Assembly (NCBI GenBank): GCA_021234155.1
Contig: JAJEKV010000021.1
Coordinates: 14,073,760 to 14,137,759 of the forward strand
DNA length: 64,000 nt
Origin: Isoetes taiwanensis
Taxonomy: Eukaryota > Streptophyta > Lycopodiopsida > Isoetales > Isoetaceae
Reading direction: 5' to 3'
This document shows positions 1 through 10,970 of this stretch, in pieces. Numbering within the stretch: position 1 is the stretch's first letter; each line of letters begins with the position of its first letter. The notes below the pieces were generated by a model. The model saw only the letters and a program-made list of their open reading frames with translations, searched no databases and was not told where the DNA came from. Both the position numbers and the translations under genes were made by a program.

Positions 1-836
1 ATTTACTTCCAGACGGTGGTCGCTATGGGTGATACACGTTTGCCCAACCTTGCTTTGGCCATGGCGATGGGTTCCCAACGCCTGAAAGCCTGCTGGAAGG
101 ACAGACAAGCTCAGTGGTTCTCACGCTGGGGTGTACAGACAAACAGATGTGTACATGTAAGGACAAAGAAAGATCACGAGGCACTTAAGTTATACCTAGA
201 TGCTACTTTCCTTCGCAAGCTCTGGGATGCAGATGCTCTGATGCACGTTAAGCTGGCACATTATCAGCAGCAAGTCAATCCCAGGCTCACGAGAGCCCCA
301 CACCAGTACTTATACACCCAGTTGCACATGAAGAAGCGCAGACTTATAGCTTCCATTCGCATGGGTGCACATCGCCTCCGTATTGAGACAGGACGTTAGG
401 CTCGGGAAGCACGAGAGCAAAGGCTTTGCCAATGTTGCCACCAGGGCGCCATTGAGGACGAATGTCATGCCCTCCAGGTCTGCCCAGCGTTTTGCCCATA
501 TCAGGGAGCGGTATGATCGATTGCTAGTGCCTGGCCAACCGTTGCATGAGTTGTTGAATACGGCGTCAGTGGGTTTGTTGGGATCATACCTCCAGGAGGT
601 TATGGATGCACGGACTCAGTTGTGTCTTCCGGGACGGCATTGAACTGTCCTACACAATTGTACAACATGCCAGCAGACTTATTACTGCTAAGGTTTTTCC
701 CTCGAAAACCCTTCGGGGTGGGGGTTTTTTAATCCTGTCAGTAATACGTTTGCTGCTCTCTTTTTGTTTGGGTCCCATAGGCCAGTCGGTCTCCGTGGAT
801 GCTAAAAATCTATTCTATTCTATTCTATTCTATTTA
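1..836 (+). mobile_element. LINE, 3' part of ORF2 plus 3' UTR and (TTCTA)n tail
   Basis: This is the end of a non-LTR retrotransposon entering from the left window edge. Translation up to about 395 gives the region after the reverse transcriptase, ending in the block RIETGR that is shared by every LINE copy here. The next codon, TGG in better copies, is TAG. Beyond the stop the same frame continues with a CCHC-like cluster (CQCCHQGAIEDECHALQVC). An A+T-poor 3' UTR with a C-run/G-run hairpin near 700-725 follows. The element ends in the conserved motif ATAGGCCAGTCGGTCTCCGT and a (TTCTA)n microsatellite at about 805-836. It is a dead fragment. The same family recurs near 9.4-11.0, 18.4-18.9, 25.4-27.0, 34.9-35.3, 58.2, 59.8-60.9 and 61.9-63.4 kb. 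Confidence 0.85.
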
Positions 837-1001
837 AACTGTTATATGACCAGATCTGTAAGCATTGCATGCAGAGTCAGACAGCTATATAAGAAACACC
901 ACTTATGTACTAATCGACCATGAAACAACTAGGTTTATTTTCCTCCCTGTATAAGTAAAGTAGGGACCAGCATACACTTTTATGTGTTGATATTCTAAAT
1001 G
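837..1001. other. short spacer after LINE tail
   Basis: A+T-rich DNA between the LINE tail and the next ORF. I see no gene, RNA or repeat in it. Confidence 0.5.
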
Positions 1002-1454
1002 TTAAGCATGACCAGACCTGAAAGTCTTCGAGTTCAGGTCCTCTTCTTGTGTATCTGGGACCGTTTTTTTGAAGCTAGAACTAGTCTGTTTTCCAGCATC
1101 ATGATTCTGCTTGCCCACATAATTTTGCTTGTGAGCATCACTGTTTTGATGGTTAATCCAAGGACGCTTAATCCCAGTGTTCCTCCCAGTATCCATGAGG
1201 GTATTATCAGACTTAGTATCCTCAAGACAAGCTTGGAATTCCACTTCAAGCCACTCCTCCTCAACAATGGCTTCACTATCAGAACTGTATGGGCATCCGT
1301 CTGAATCATAATCCAAGTAATATACAGACATCCTACAACAAACATTTTCCCACCTTTGGTCCTTGTACACACCAACTCGTAATACGAATAAAGTGATACT
1401 CTTGAAGTTTAAGCATGTGAGCCAGTACCACATTTTACTAAATCCAGCCGCCAT
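1002..1454 (-). CDS. hypothetical protein, 150 aa (uncertain)
   Basis: An open frame of 150 codons on the minus strand. It starts in a plant-like initiation context (GGCAATGGCGGC). The N-terminal 30 residues are hydrophobic and aromatic. The middle is acidic (DYDSDGCPYSSDSEAIVEEE). The C-terminal half is polar and rich in N, K, Q and S. I recognise no family. It could be one exon of a larger gene or a chance ORF: no splice partner is evident, and an overlapping frame is also open for 113 codons. It faces the LINE tail at 1-836 and lies about 1 kb from the small gene at 2,486 on the other strand. Confidence 0.3.
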   Translation of the reverse strand: MAAGFSKMWYWLTCLNFKSITLFVLRVGVYKDQRWENVCCRMSVYYLDYDSDGCPYSSDSEAIVEEEWLEVEFQACLEDTKSDNTLMDTGRNTGIKRPWINHQNSDAHKQNYVGKQNHDAGKQTSSSFKKTVPDTQEEDLNSKTFRSGHA

Positions 1455-1890
1455 TGCCAGAGTTTACAGGTAAACCCATAATACAACCCATAAAATCTAT
1501 ATGGTATTTGGCTGAAAACACAGTTTGAGCCAGAACCTCTCACCTTATGTGCCAGCCATGGTACACAGGTAAATCAGAATATCTTTCGACTCCGTGGACA
1601 AAGTGAACTTGCTCCTTTGGTTATCCTTATCGTCCCCTAGTTCAATGCAACAGAGTCGAACCTAGCTTAATTCCAAGCATTAGTAGACTAGTAGCATTGT
1701 ATTTGTAGACAAATAAACATGGTCTTGTGGAAATAGATATTGTAAAATTTAGTAACTATAACTAACAGTAAGGCACTTTTGGTTTTTTGGGAATGATTGT
1801 TGTACAACTATTTCTAAATTTGGAATAGAGACGAAACCCAAAACGGAGTAAATCTTTTTTCAACGTGTTACATGGCATCTAAACATTCAC

Positions 1891-1971
1891 TTGTCACCAA
1901 CATGAGATCTTTAGGTCTCTATTATATTTAGTTGTCATCAACATGAGATCTTTAGGTCTCTATTATATTTA
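1891..1971. repeat. tandem duplication of about 41 bp
   Basis: Two adjacent copies of a 41-bp unit containing CAACATGAGATCTTTAGGTC, differing by one base. They lie in the non-coding DNA upstream of the 2,486 gene. Confidence 0.85.
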
Positions 1972-2398
1972 ACACTCAAGATTGGAGCCTCCATGATAGC
2001 ATCCATCGAGAGAGGACCAAATGATTATACTTAGGGTGGTTTCCCATGAGCCAAGAACCTCTGAGTTTTCTAAAGGTAGAACGACATATCTGGTGTTCAC
2101 ATGAGCACTCACCTGGGTGAAGCCAGGTTTAGATCGTTTGCATGTCTTGCCGAGCTATATCTTGAAGCTCAAGTTTGGACGTGATATGTAGTTTTACACT
2201 TCCATCGGCTCAGATTCGTGCTTACAAGAAAGGAGGTTGAGGTCTGTTGTTCATGGGAGCCCCATAACCTTGAACCTAGGTTTGGCATCCAGGTCTGCCC
2301 ATTCGGACGTTCATGGGAACCCTTGGCAATGAACGTGGCGAGAAATGGCAAATGAAAATACACGTTGAAGAGGTTGGTCGTGCTGCTCATGTTTTAGT

Positions 2399-2480
2399 GC
2401 CACGTCATTTTACACGTGGAATACTCACCCGAACCATTGGCACAAAAAAACAAACCTGCTTAAAACCTTAACCCTAAACC
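2399..2480 (+). promoter_or_regulatory. promoter elements: ACGT boxes and telo-box
   Basis: Just upstream of the start codon at 2,486 lie GCCACGTC (2,399-2,406), a palindromic G-box CACGTG (2,413-2,418) and AACCCTAAA (2,470-2,478), a telo-box. Telo-boxes near the transcription start are typical of plant genes for ribosomal proteins and the translation apparatus, which fits the product proposed for the gene. Promoter function is inferred from motif and position. Confidence 0.5.
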
Positions 2481-2485
2481 CGGAG

Positions 2486-3465
2486 ATGGAGGCTACGAGG
2501 GCATTGCAGGTGGTCTTCAAGCGCACCGGAGGTCTTGTTTGGAAGATATGGCCCATGAATCATACTCGACGTGCTAATGCCAAGAAGCGTACTCGTCGCT
2601 TGCATCAAGTAAGAGATTTTCCTTGCCTTTCCTGTTACATTCTGTAGTTTTAAGCCAGCGCTATTTTTCATGCCCCTTTCTTTCATTGTATTATGCCATG
2701 TGCAATGATTTGCAAGCCTTCAGTATCTCTTTACATGCATGCTCTATGCTGTAGTCGTTTACGCTGTTTAATGGAGGAGTTCTGTTGTCTGAGGACTTTA
2801 TATTTTTATAAAGGAGAAGTTTTGTTGTCTGAGGATTTTATGATACATGCAACCATAAACATTATTTTATGGCAAGGGCATACATTTTGAGTGAGTGTTT
2901 TATTGCTACTGGGTCCTTTAGCCTTGTTATTTGTTCCTGGCTAGTCTTCTCAGAGTATTATGGTCTTGTCTGTCATAATGTTGTCAAAAGTATGATACTT
3001 TGCCCTTTTGTCTATAAACATCAATTCCTTGTTCCACTTTTTTTTAAGTTTCATATGAACAACAATGGTACACTTAAAATCACAAAACCTCTCAAGATCC
3101 AGATGTGGCATCTACACTTGGAGATGGTGTGGTTGCAGGAATTGTGCTTGGAATGAAAAATATTTAAAAGAAATCTAGGTAAAGGTATATTGGTGCAAAA
3201 CAATCTTTTGTTTGTAGAAAATGGTTGCAACTGTTTAAATACAATTATGTTCTTAAATAAGCAAGAAAAGAAGACTTAGACATTGTTATGATAAAGTTAT
3301 TGTGCTTCTATTTTTTTCAAGAAAACTTACAATGGCCTATTATACATTTCACAGGTGGAAGCTGTACTAAGGGCATGTGCTGGGCCGCCGCCATCGTCAG
3401 CAGATAATAACAGGCCCGAAACAGTCCTGGAATTACCTGCAGAAACAACGGAGCAAAAATCATAG
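2486..3465 (+). CDS. small two-exon gene, mitochondrial ribosomal protein L31/mL60-like
   Basis: Exon 1 is 2,486-2,608 (41 codons). A 746-bp intron with GTAAG donor and ACAG acceptor follows. Exon 2 is 3,355-3,465 and ends in TAG, giving 77 residues. The frame joins cleanly at CAA|GTG. The protein has a basic core, with GGLVWKIWPMNHTRRANAKK followed by RTRRLHQVEAVLRAC. This resembles the GGL-WK-PWR-S--QK-R-R-R-VD-VI pattern of fungal and plant mitochondrial large-subunit protein L31 (mL60), a small basic protein of the mitoribosome. The C-terminal 25 residues (PPPSSADNN...EQKS) look disordered. A telo-box and a G-box lie directly upstream. The gene was found by splice sites and reading frame, as both exons are short. 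The family assignment is from memory of the motif, so moderate. It is the only apparently intact ordinary gene in the window. Confidence 0.6.
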
Positions 3466-6400
3466 ATGCCTAAAAACAGAGTGAGAAGTATTTCATACAG
3501 AGCACATTGCCAGCCTTTGTAAGGCAGAATTGTCTAAAGCATTTTGGTGGGAAATTTTTCTTGCATTGCTGGATAGTGAAAGTTAAAACAGATAGTCATA
3601 TAGTTAAGGCTTTAGGTAAGCAAATTATGCGAAGAAAGAATACAGTGTAGCGTTGCTGTCAGTTGCCTTGCAATGGTGCAAAATCTTGTCTTTTTTTATA
3701 TCATTGTTAACGGATGATATCGAGCAATACGTTTCAGAGCCTGTGTTGCAACTAAACGTGGAAATGCAAGTGGTTGGTGCGTGGCTACAACTGGCTAGCT
3801 TGTAATCTACTATTCGTTATATGGTTATGAAGGACATTTAATGATTGTTCCCTAAAAGGCACGAGGTCTCCCAACAACATACAAGAAGGGAGATATAAGG
3901 CTAATAGATTTTTGATCAAAAACTTACCTGCAAGTTCCAATGGCACAAATTAAACGATTATATCGTGTCTGAAATTCAGGGCATTCTATTTCAGGACCAT
4001 ACAAAAAGAAGGAATACCTAGCAGAAGGCAGGCTTAGGGCAAAGCTAGGGTTTTGGAGAGATGAGGAGGTTGGAACGAGAAAGTCCCGAAGCTTGTGAAT
4101 TAAGAAATATGAATTTTAGCACTCACAAATGGAGGAATCAAATAGATAGAATTGATTTTGAGGGCATAAGAGGCACCATATGGTTTTTGGGCAATAAGTT
4201 TAAATGATTTAAAGTTTAGTTCACATGCCTAATCAATAATGTTGATGGTGGTGTTCATTTCATAAGCTAATGGTTTATGTTCTTTATTAATAAAGTTCAT
4301 GAAAAATAACAAAGTAGGGATGACTTCAGTTTGAAAATAACTAAAGACAATATGAAACCTCAATACAAGGTTCCAAAAAAAAGGCTTCCATCTGTTGTAA
4401 ATGTTGCTTATTTTCTATAGCTCCTATCTAGAGGTGCAAAATAGTATGGCAACCTACAACTTAATAAAACTTGATTGCCATTTTTCAATCATTAGCATAT
4501 ATTCTCCATAGGCCAATTGGCCTCCGTGGACGATAAAACATTTATTCTATTCCATCACAAATACGAATGATAATTTTATAATGCTTTTGAAGCATGAACA
4601 ACAAATAGCCCCAATGAGAACGCTTGTGAAGAAACCATCATAATAGAGGACTTGAAAGACACCTTCTATGCAAATTCTCAGACCTAACATTCCATAGCAT
4701 TAGTGCAAAACATGTAGATTCTTGTGTTCACAAGTTGTAGAAACATCATGTAACTAAACCATGTATTATAACAAAGTCTCGGGCTCAAAGCAACAAAAAT
4801 TTCAATATTTCTTAGTTTTGATCGAGACGTTGTGGTGTATATAAGTAAGAAGTTTTGAAATGGAAGGCATACACTACTTATACAAGACCCTTATGCACCA
4901 AGAGAAGCTTGTATAACAATGTAGATGAAGATGAAGTATACAACCATATGTTAGATAATAATATGCATAGTCTATCAACTCAGAGCCGCTTTACCCTTTT
5001 TGCCAATGTAGAGCATGCTATGAAACTAGGCTACGATTATGGAGGTTGTATCAATGCTATCATGATTTCCCAAATTTTTCTTGTTTATCTTCTTATTTTT
5101 GTGGCTCTTCAATTCACTTGTCTTTCTTCCCATTAGAGCTTATTTTTCTCTGTATTCCAAAACTTATATATTGTGGAGTTGTTGTAGCTAACAAGGTTGT
5201 ATGTATGTAAGTGATGGGATCAAGGCCATGAAGAAATCATTTGACCATATGGACTAGCCAATAGTTTTATTTCACTTCACTGTTGGTTAATGGAAGTTAT
5301 GTGCACACACCCCCAACAATTCAAAGGAATATTGAGCATTCAAAAATAAGCTAAGTTCTAAACTCCTTAATGAATTTCGTGTGGACCACAAATTTATTTT
5401 CATTTTTTCTTCATTCTCATTGTCTCTTGTAATGCTTAACATTCTTTAAGTTAGAACTACAAATGGTAATTTTCAAATTGAATGTAAAATGGTACATGAC
5501 TTAATTCTCAAAATATGAAAGCTACATGACCTTTGGTTGCAGTGACCTTTTGCACCAACAACACCAGTCTGAGAGATGCCCCCCACAAGACAAATATACA
5601 CACAACCTTTTGCAGATTTCAATTTACTTGAGAATGGTTGTTATACTCTAGGCTAGAAGAGTTGCATCAATTATCCCTCGTGCTCCATGTGGATAACACA
5701 TCAAAGATATCTCAGCTGTATATAAAATTTTAGTTGGGTTAACAATGAGGTCCAAAATATAGAGCCTTGGGTTTTGAACAAGCCCCATGAATTGATGGAT
5801 TTCTGTTGGGTTTGTATGAGAGGATCCGCCGAGTGGGGTGCAAAACTGGCAGAGGGGCAAGTTATCTGCAAAAACGTGAGGGACTCGAATGCATACTTGA
5901 GTGTGCTTGCATTCAAAACCACCATAACATTAAAAGGACTTGATAGAAACCACCATGCATGCCTAGAAAAATCTTTTACCAGAGGATCTCCACCAAAATA
6001 CATGCTTAAGGAGTTCCCATAATTCGCTAACTCACTGCAGAGCATTTAACAGTCATCTGCACAAATGCCAAATTCATGATATGAGCAGCTCAAAAATTGA
6101 TTTTTAATGAAAATGACAACTTAAGTTTAATATCTTTAACCAAAGGCAGTATACTTGCTGACCTAAGTATCCTCAACTTGTTGTGCTAATAGAAAATGGT
6201 CCAAACGACTAATTGAAGTAAGATCATTTACTGGGCTTCGACAAGATACAATCCTACTTCACCCACTTCAAATTATAGAACATTGATGACATGACAATGT
6301 GCCCCACAAGATTCAAACATGTTTGAGCATATGCCTCCGGACAACGTAGATACAAGCTCTATCACAAGTATCAGTAATGTTTTCCGCTTATACAAAACCT

Positions 6401-7718
6401 CTTCATTTTCTTTCAAAGTTTTCCAATCAACTTTATTGTTGAAAACCTCGTGTTGTCCAGCTTCTATGTATCATCCTATCGAAAGACAAAAGACAAACCT
6501 TATTGCTTGGCTAGTGCCATATTCAAATATGATAAACACATGCACAACAATAGCACCAGTGTTGTTTAGTTATTACAGTTTACATTATAAGTTTTAATTT
6601 TTCCAAAATATCCTAATGCTGTCAACCAAAAGATACAATTTCCAAAAAAGTGGAAAATGCATCTCTAATAATGGAAGTAAACTAACTTTTTCTAGCACAT
6701 TGATCATGAAACGCTAGGTTTTCCAAGACTTGAAACTATTCAGCGAAATTGCCATCCGATTCCAAATTTGTATCCTCATGGTTCCCAAGGAGAATCATAG
6801 CTTATCATGCTTAAAAAAAACAACGACTTCAAGTGTAGTTCAAACAAGTCTTCATCTGTAGACATCACTTGCACATTTCAGATGTAAATCAGATGTAAAA
6901 GCATCCCATAATACCTATCTATAGCTGACGTGCACAGACGGTGCAAGGTTCGTGATTTAGCAGCCCAACAGTTTAAGAGGAAGATGCTCTAAATCAAATG
7001 GGTCCTCTGTGGAATTACGAAATTGAGCATACATTTCTAAATGAAGCAGGGCCTTGGCTCTAAGATACAACTAAGTATGACTTACTGAATCAGCAAAATC
7101 ACTAGTCAAATCAGTATAGCCAAAGCATAAAAAACAAAGGTAAAAGCCAAACTACACTATCATTTTCAGCAAATAAGTTTGCACCTGTAGCCAACTCAAA
7201 GCTTATTTCTTGGCTATGTTCCTCATCTAGATAATCATAAAAGAACTATATACCAATGGCCGCAGTGCTGAAACTGTAAAATGATTTCCAAGGGCATAGA
7301 AGGTAAGCACGAAGAATTAATCCTCTCCCCCCTATTCAAGCGTAGAAATAAGAACATATTTGAATTGGCTGAATGCTAAAATTTAGATAGGGCAATAGAA
7401 TTGTCACAACAAATTTTATGGATTTCCTACTGCAATGCAAATGCAAATAGAAATGGACTTAAATTGGATCAAACAACATTATAAACGATAATTTGTGCAA
7501 CATTTGTGAGTACAATTTACATGGGAAAGTTGGTGTCCATATTTGCACAATAATAATAACCCATTATGCACATTTTTAGCCATATGCTTCTACATAGACA
7601 TCAACAATACATTATCTATCAGATCACGTATAGATATGAAAGCAACATGAAGCTTACATGAATGTAAACGGGTTAAATTAATGTTTATATGTACAAGAAA
7701 TTTATCGCGGCGGCCAAG
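3466..7718. other. intergenic DNA, no convincing gene
   Basis: A+T-rich single-copy DNA with many stops in all frames. Short overlapping ORFs at 5,648-6,045 (both strands) have no recognisable motif and I do not call them. Apart from the 50-bp LINE tail near 4,500, no repeat, RNA or terminal-repeat structure stands out. Confidence 0.5.
4502..4556 (+). mobile_element. LINE 3'-end remnant (about 55 bp)
   Basis: Contains ATAGGCCAATTGGCCTCCGT, then GGACGATAAAA and a decayed TTCTATTCC tail: the same 3' terminus as the LINEs at 836 and 20,969. Extreme 5' truncation is usual for target-primed reverse transcription. Confidence 0.75.
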
Positions 7719-7726
7719 GCCGCTGC
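7707..7726. repeat. 20-bp near-perfect palindrome at the IR1 breakpoint
   Basis: GCGGCGGCCAAGGCCGCTGC, with one mismatched pair and an AA centre. The left arm of the giant inverted repeat IR1 starts inside it (7,719), and the right-arm copy breaks at the same base (29,190), where it is joined to foreign DNA. Confidence 0.85.
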
Positions 7727-8651
7727 GAACATTAGTCTTCACGAAAAAGGACCTCAACCACGTCCCACTACAAAGTACTAATAACTACAATCAACCCAAT
7801 TCTATTATATACTCAATTATCTCTCACAAGCTAGACTCTCATATCACGAAAAGAATGCCTCCCTTGATCATCAATTAGTGGTTTGTTGAATAATGCACCA
7901 TTTTTTTTATTTAATACGTAAATCTTATGTGCTTTGTAGGCATCGTAACATACACTAATCTTGAGAATACATATAATATTAAAGTTTGTATACTTGCACA
8001 AATACACCTTTGAATAGACCTAATTCTGACTAGCACTACTAGTCTTTAGAACACAATTTCATATTATGCCCAAAATTTAAGCAAACCAACGTGCAATTAC
8101 AATGGTTCAGAGGTCATTAGGGGTTGAGTTGCTATTGGACTCTGCCCAGTGTGAATATCTCCCCTAGCCATTTATGTTTTGCCCTCACATTTGTACTTGC
8201 TCTCTTATTCACAATAATACAAATCAAATTTCAATTGTCTAATAGTGAGGATTTGATATGTTGAGGATTGCTCACTTTCTCAAATTATATGATCAAGGAA
8301 ATTTTTAGAAACGTAGGCAGGTACATGTAGGCAAGATATATCCCTTTGCTCGCCTGGATAGTTTATAAGTCTAGGGCTTGACACCTCAGCAATATCCCCG
8401 CACGTCAGCATTTGGATGGCTTCCTTATAAAACTTCATGACAGGCCAAAACGGTCAATTGAAGGCTTGGACATGAAGCTCACAAGAAATGCCAGAGTACT
8501 CGCTTCATCCGGCGGCTCAACCGACGGCTCAATCTGCCATAGCTGGCTGAGTACTGTTATGCTCAATCTGCCATAGGCCCATAGCTGGCTGTGTCATATC
8601 CTTTTCTAGCATCGTGGAGAATTTTTTGTTTTCGCTCTTTGCATCTACTTA

Positions 8652-9039
8652 GGGTGAGATTCGACTAGGATGGACGTCTCTGAGGACGTGGAATTAAAGT
8701 TCCGTAATAAAAGTTAATGGTTTCCACAAGGTGATTCCATATGTGAATTATAAAAAATCCACGTAAGACACATTAAAAAGCCAAGAAACAAAAATAGAAG
8801 AAAAAGCCAAAATAAAGATCCATATGGCGACATCTGAGCAAGGGACAGTTATAATATTTTTTTGGGCCAGCCAATATTGACTGTCCTTTAAAAAAGGGCT
8901 TCGCAATGCCACATGGGTATTTTGAATTTAACTTCCAGTCAAGTGGAATATATCGCAACTATAACTTTCTGACATGGCAAAGTTCTATTGAGTTTCTAAT
9001 TAAAATTCTAGGTTTTAAAGTCATAGTGGAATCTCACCC
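8652..9039. mobile_element. Harbinger/Tourist-like MITE (388 bp)
   Basis: Ends are GGGTGAGATTC... and ...GAATCTCACCC, an 11-bp perfect terminal inverted repeat, flanked by TTA on both sides (8,649-8,651 and 9,040-9,042). A 3-bp TTA/TAA duplication with GGG/CCC ends is the PIF-Harbinger signature. There is no coding capacity. The mirror copy at 27,315-28,249 holds a second MITE. Confidence 0.8.
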
Positions 9040-9349
9040 TTAGAATGGGAAAAGCAAAAAATATGGTAGGAACTTTATTTTTTATTTTAAATTCTTTGCA
9101 CAGAAATGCTTGTGCTCATCAAAACTGTCCCCACTAAATAGATGAGCACCCTATAAGTGGGGGTTGCCCATCAACGATGGGGTAAGGCATCAGAAATGAG
9201 CATGGGCTGCCGAAATAATTTTGCAGTAGGCAAAATGATAAAACACTTCTAGCACTTTTGCATCTGCAGGTGATTACAGAAGAAGACCGCAAGGAGGAAT
9301 GGAGAAGCAAGGCTCATTAAAAAACCAACTGGCAGGGCATGAGTAAAAC

Positions 9350-10970
9350 CAATTGGATTGACGGTATGGATGTTATGTGTCTATTCCCTCTGCTCTCCTC
9401 AGACCACCGGGTGAACAGCACCATAGGTGTTAAATAGGGATGCCCGCTATCTCCAACGCTTTTTGGACTCTATATTGACAAGTTGGAGACCTGGATGCAA
9501 GAACATGGAGGTGGTGGCCGCGGTTGAGTATATAGTAAAAGCAGGTTGCTCTATGCGAGACGACCGGGCTTATTATCCCATCTGACCCGAGGAGTATGCG
9601 AGGAACATTTGGATGCTCTCGATCAATTACGTGACATAGCGGGAATGGCGATCCAACCAGCGAGAAAACCAAGGCATTTGCCAATTGCATGCTAAATGCG
9701 TTATGATATCCCGGACTTCTATTACGAGAGGACAAAGGATGGAAGTTGTAAGGACCTTTAAGTATCATCGGGAATCGATTTCTCGCTAACATGCTATGGG
9801 ATGACCGTGTAGAAAGAAGGGTCGGCGGGATGGAAAGCCCCGTATGCAATGCGTAATAAAACATCCTGAGAATAGATCTCTCGCGATTGGACACATAAAA
9901 GCACACTTGTTAGAAAGCACTCGTGGAACCGATGCTCTTTGTATGGGATAGAGGTGCAGGGGGCGCCGATTAGCAAGGGTACTTGGGATAAGCTAGAGAG
10001 GGTGCAGAAGGCTTTCCTCACATACAACTTAGGCATCAAGGACACGGTGCCTTATCCAATTTTCTTTGTATGAGGCGGCTTTTGGCCCTCGCTGACGATA
10101 CGCTATCTTGCGCAGCACCTTTGCGTATTTCCATAAGGCTGACGAAATGGATGCGCAACGTCTTCCTCCCCGGGCTCTGTTATTGGCACAAGGGCCGCAA
10201 CGTCTGAAGAGAGTATGGCAAGAGCATTGTAGGGGATGGTTCGCACGATGGTCCATAGACTATCAACACATTGTGGATATGTCAGATATCGCAGAGCAGG
10301 AGCTGCATTTGAATGCGCACTTTGCTGCCTCTCTGTGGGATGCGCCCACTCTTGCAAAGCCCAAAACAGAGCACTACCACACACAGGTCAATCCGTCGCT
10401 TGAACACGGCCCCCACCAGTACCTGAAGGCACACATTTCCACCAAGAAACGAAGAGCTATAGCTGCAATAAGGACAAGGTCCCACCATCTCAGAATTGAG
10501 ACAGGCTGCTGGGGTACGGATGGAGGGCAGGGAATCCCCCGGCATGAGAGATTATGCCAGTGCTGTCACATGCAGATAGTAGAAGATGAACACCATGCTC
10601 TACAGGAATGGCCAGCATATGCACACATCCGAGCAGCTCATGCCGATCTCAGATGCTCTGAGATAGCAATTTAACCGGGCTGGCAGCCGCCAATGGTGGC
10701 ACGTCTTGCGTCCTACATTCTGCAAGTCTCCACCGTCAGGGAGTCCCTCACAGACAGGGAATTTTAGCGCCCAAATAGGGCCTCTCAACGCCTACTACAA
10801 GGGTTTTTCCTCCCACATGGGGGGTTTTTTATCGATGGTAGAGACACATTGTGCGGGGTTTTACGTGGTTTTATTTTGTGTTTGGAAACTTTCCGCTATA
10901 TTGTAAAACCGTCTCATAGGCCAGTTGGTCTCTGTGGACGTTAAAATATACTTCCTTCCTTCCTTCCTCT
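9350..10970 (+). mobile_element. LINE, 5'-truncated, with (TTCC)n tail (IR1 left copy)
   Basis: Reading frames show reverse-transcriptase box B (GCPLSPTLFGLYID, about 9,441). A badly frameshifted YADD/thumb region follows (9,530-10,080). A clean C-terminal frame (10,108-10,674) contains HHLRIETGCWGTD and a C-x-C-C-H...H cysteine cluster. The 3' UTR with a GGGGTTTTTT stretch, the conserved ATAGGCCAGTTGGTCTCTGT motif and (TTCC)n at 10,951-10,968 close the element. In the mirror copy the thumb region is open and the C-terminal part is broken, so the two copies decayed (or were mis-sequenced) at different places. The exact 5' truncation point is uncertain. Confidence 0.85.

Noticed and set aside
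5648-6045. Overlapping ORFs on both strands (70-114 codons)
   Set aside because: No motif, no splice context and open in both directions: likely chance.
10282-10545. ORFs on the minus strand opposite the LINE C-terminal domain
   Set aside because: Shadows of the coding LINE frame.
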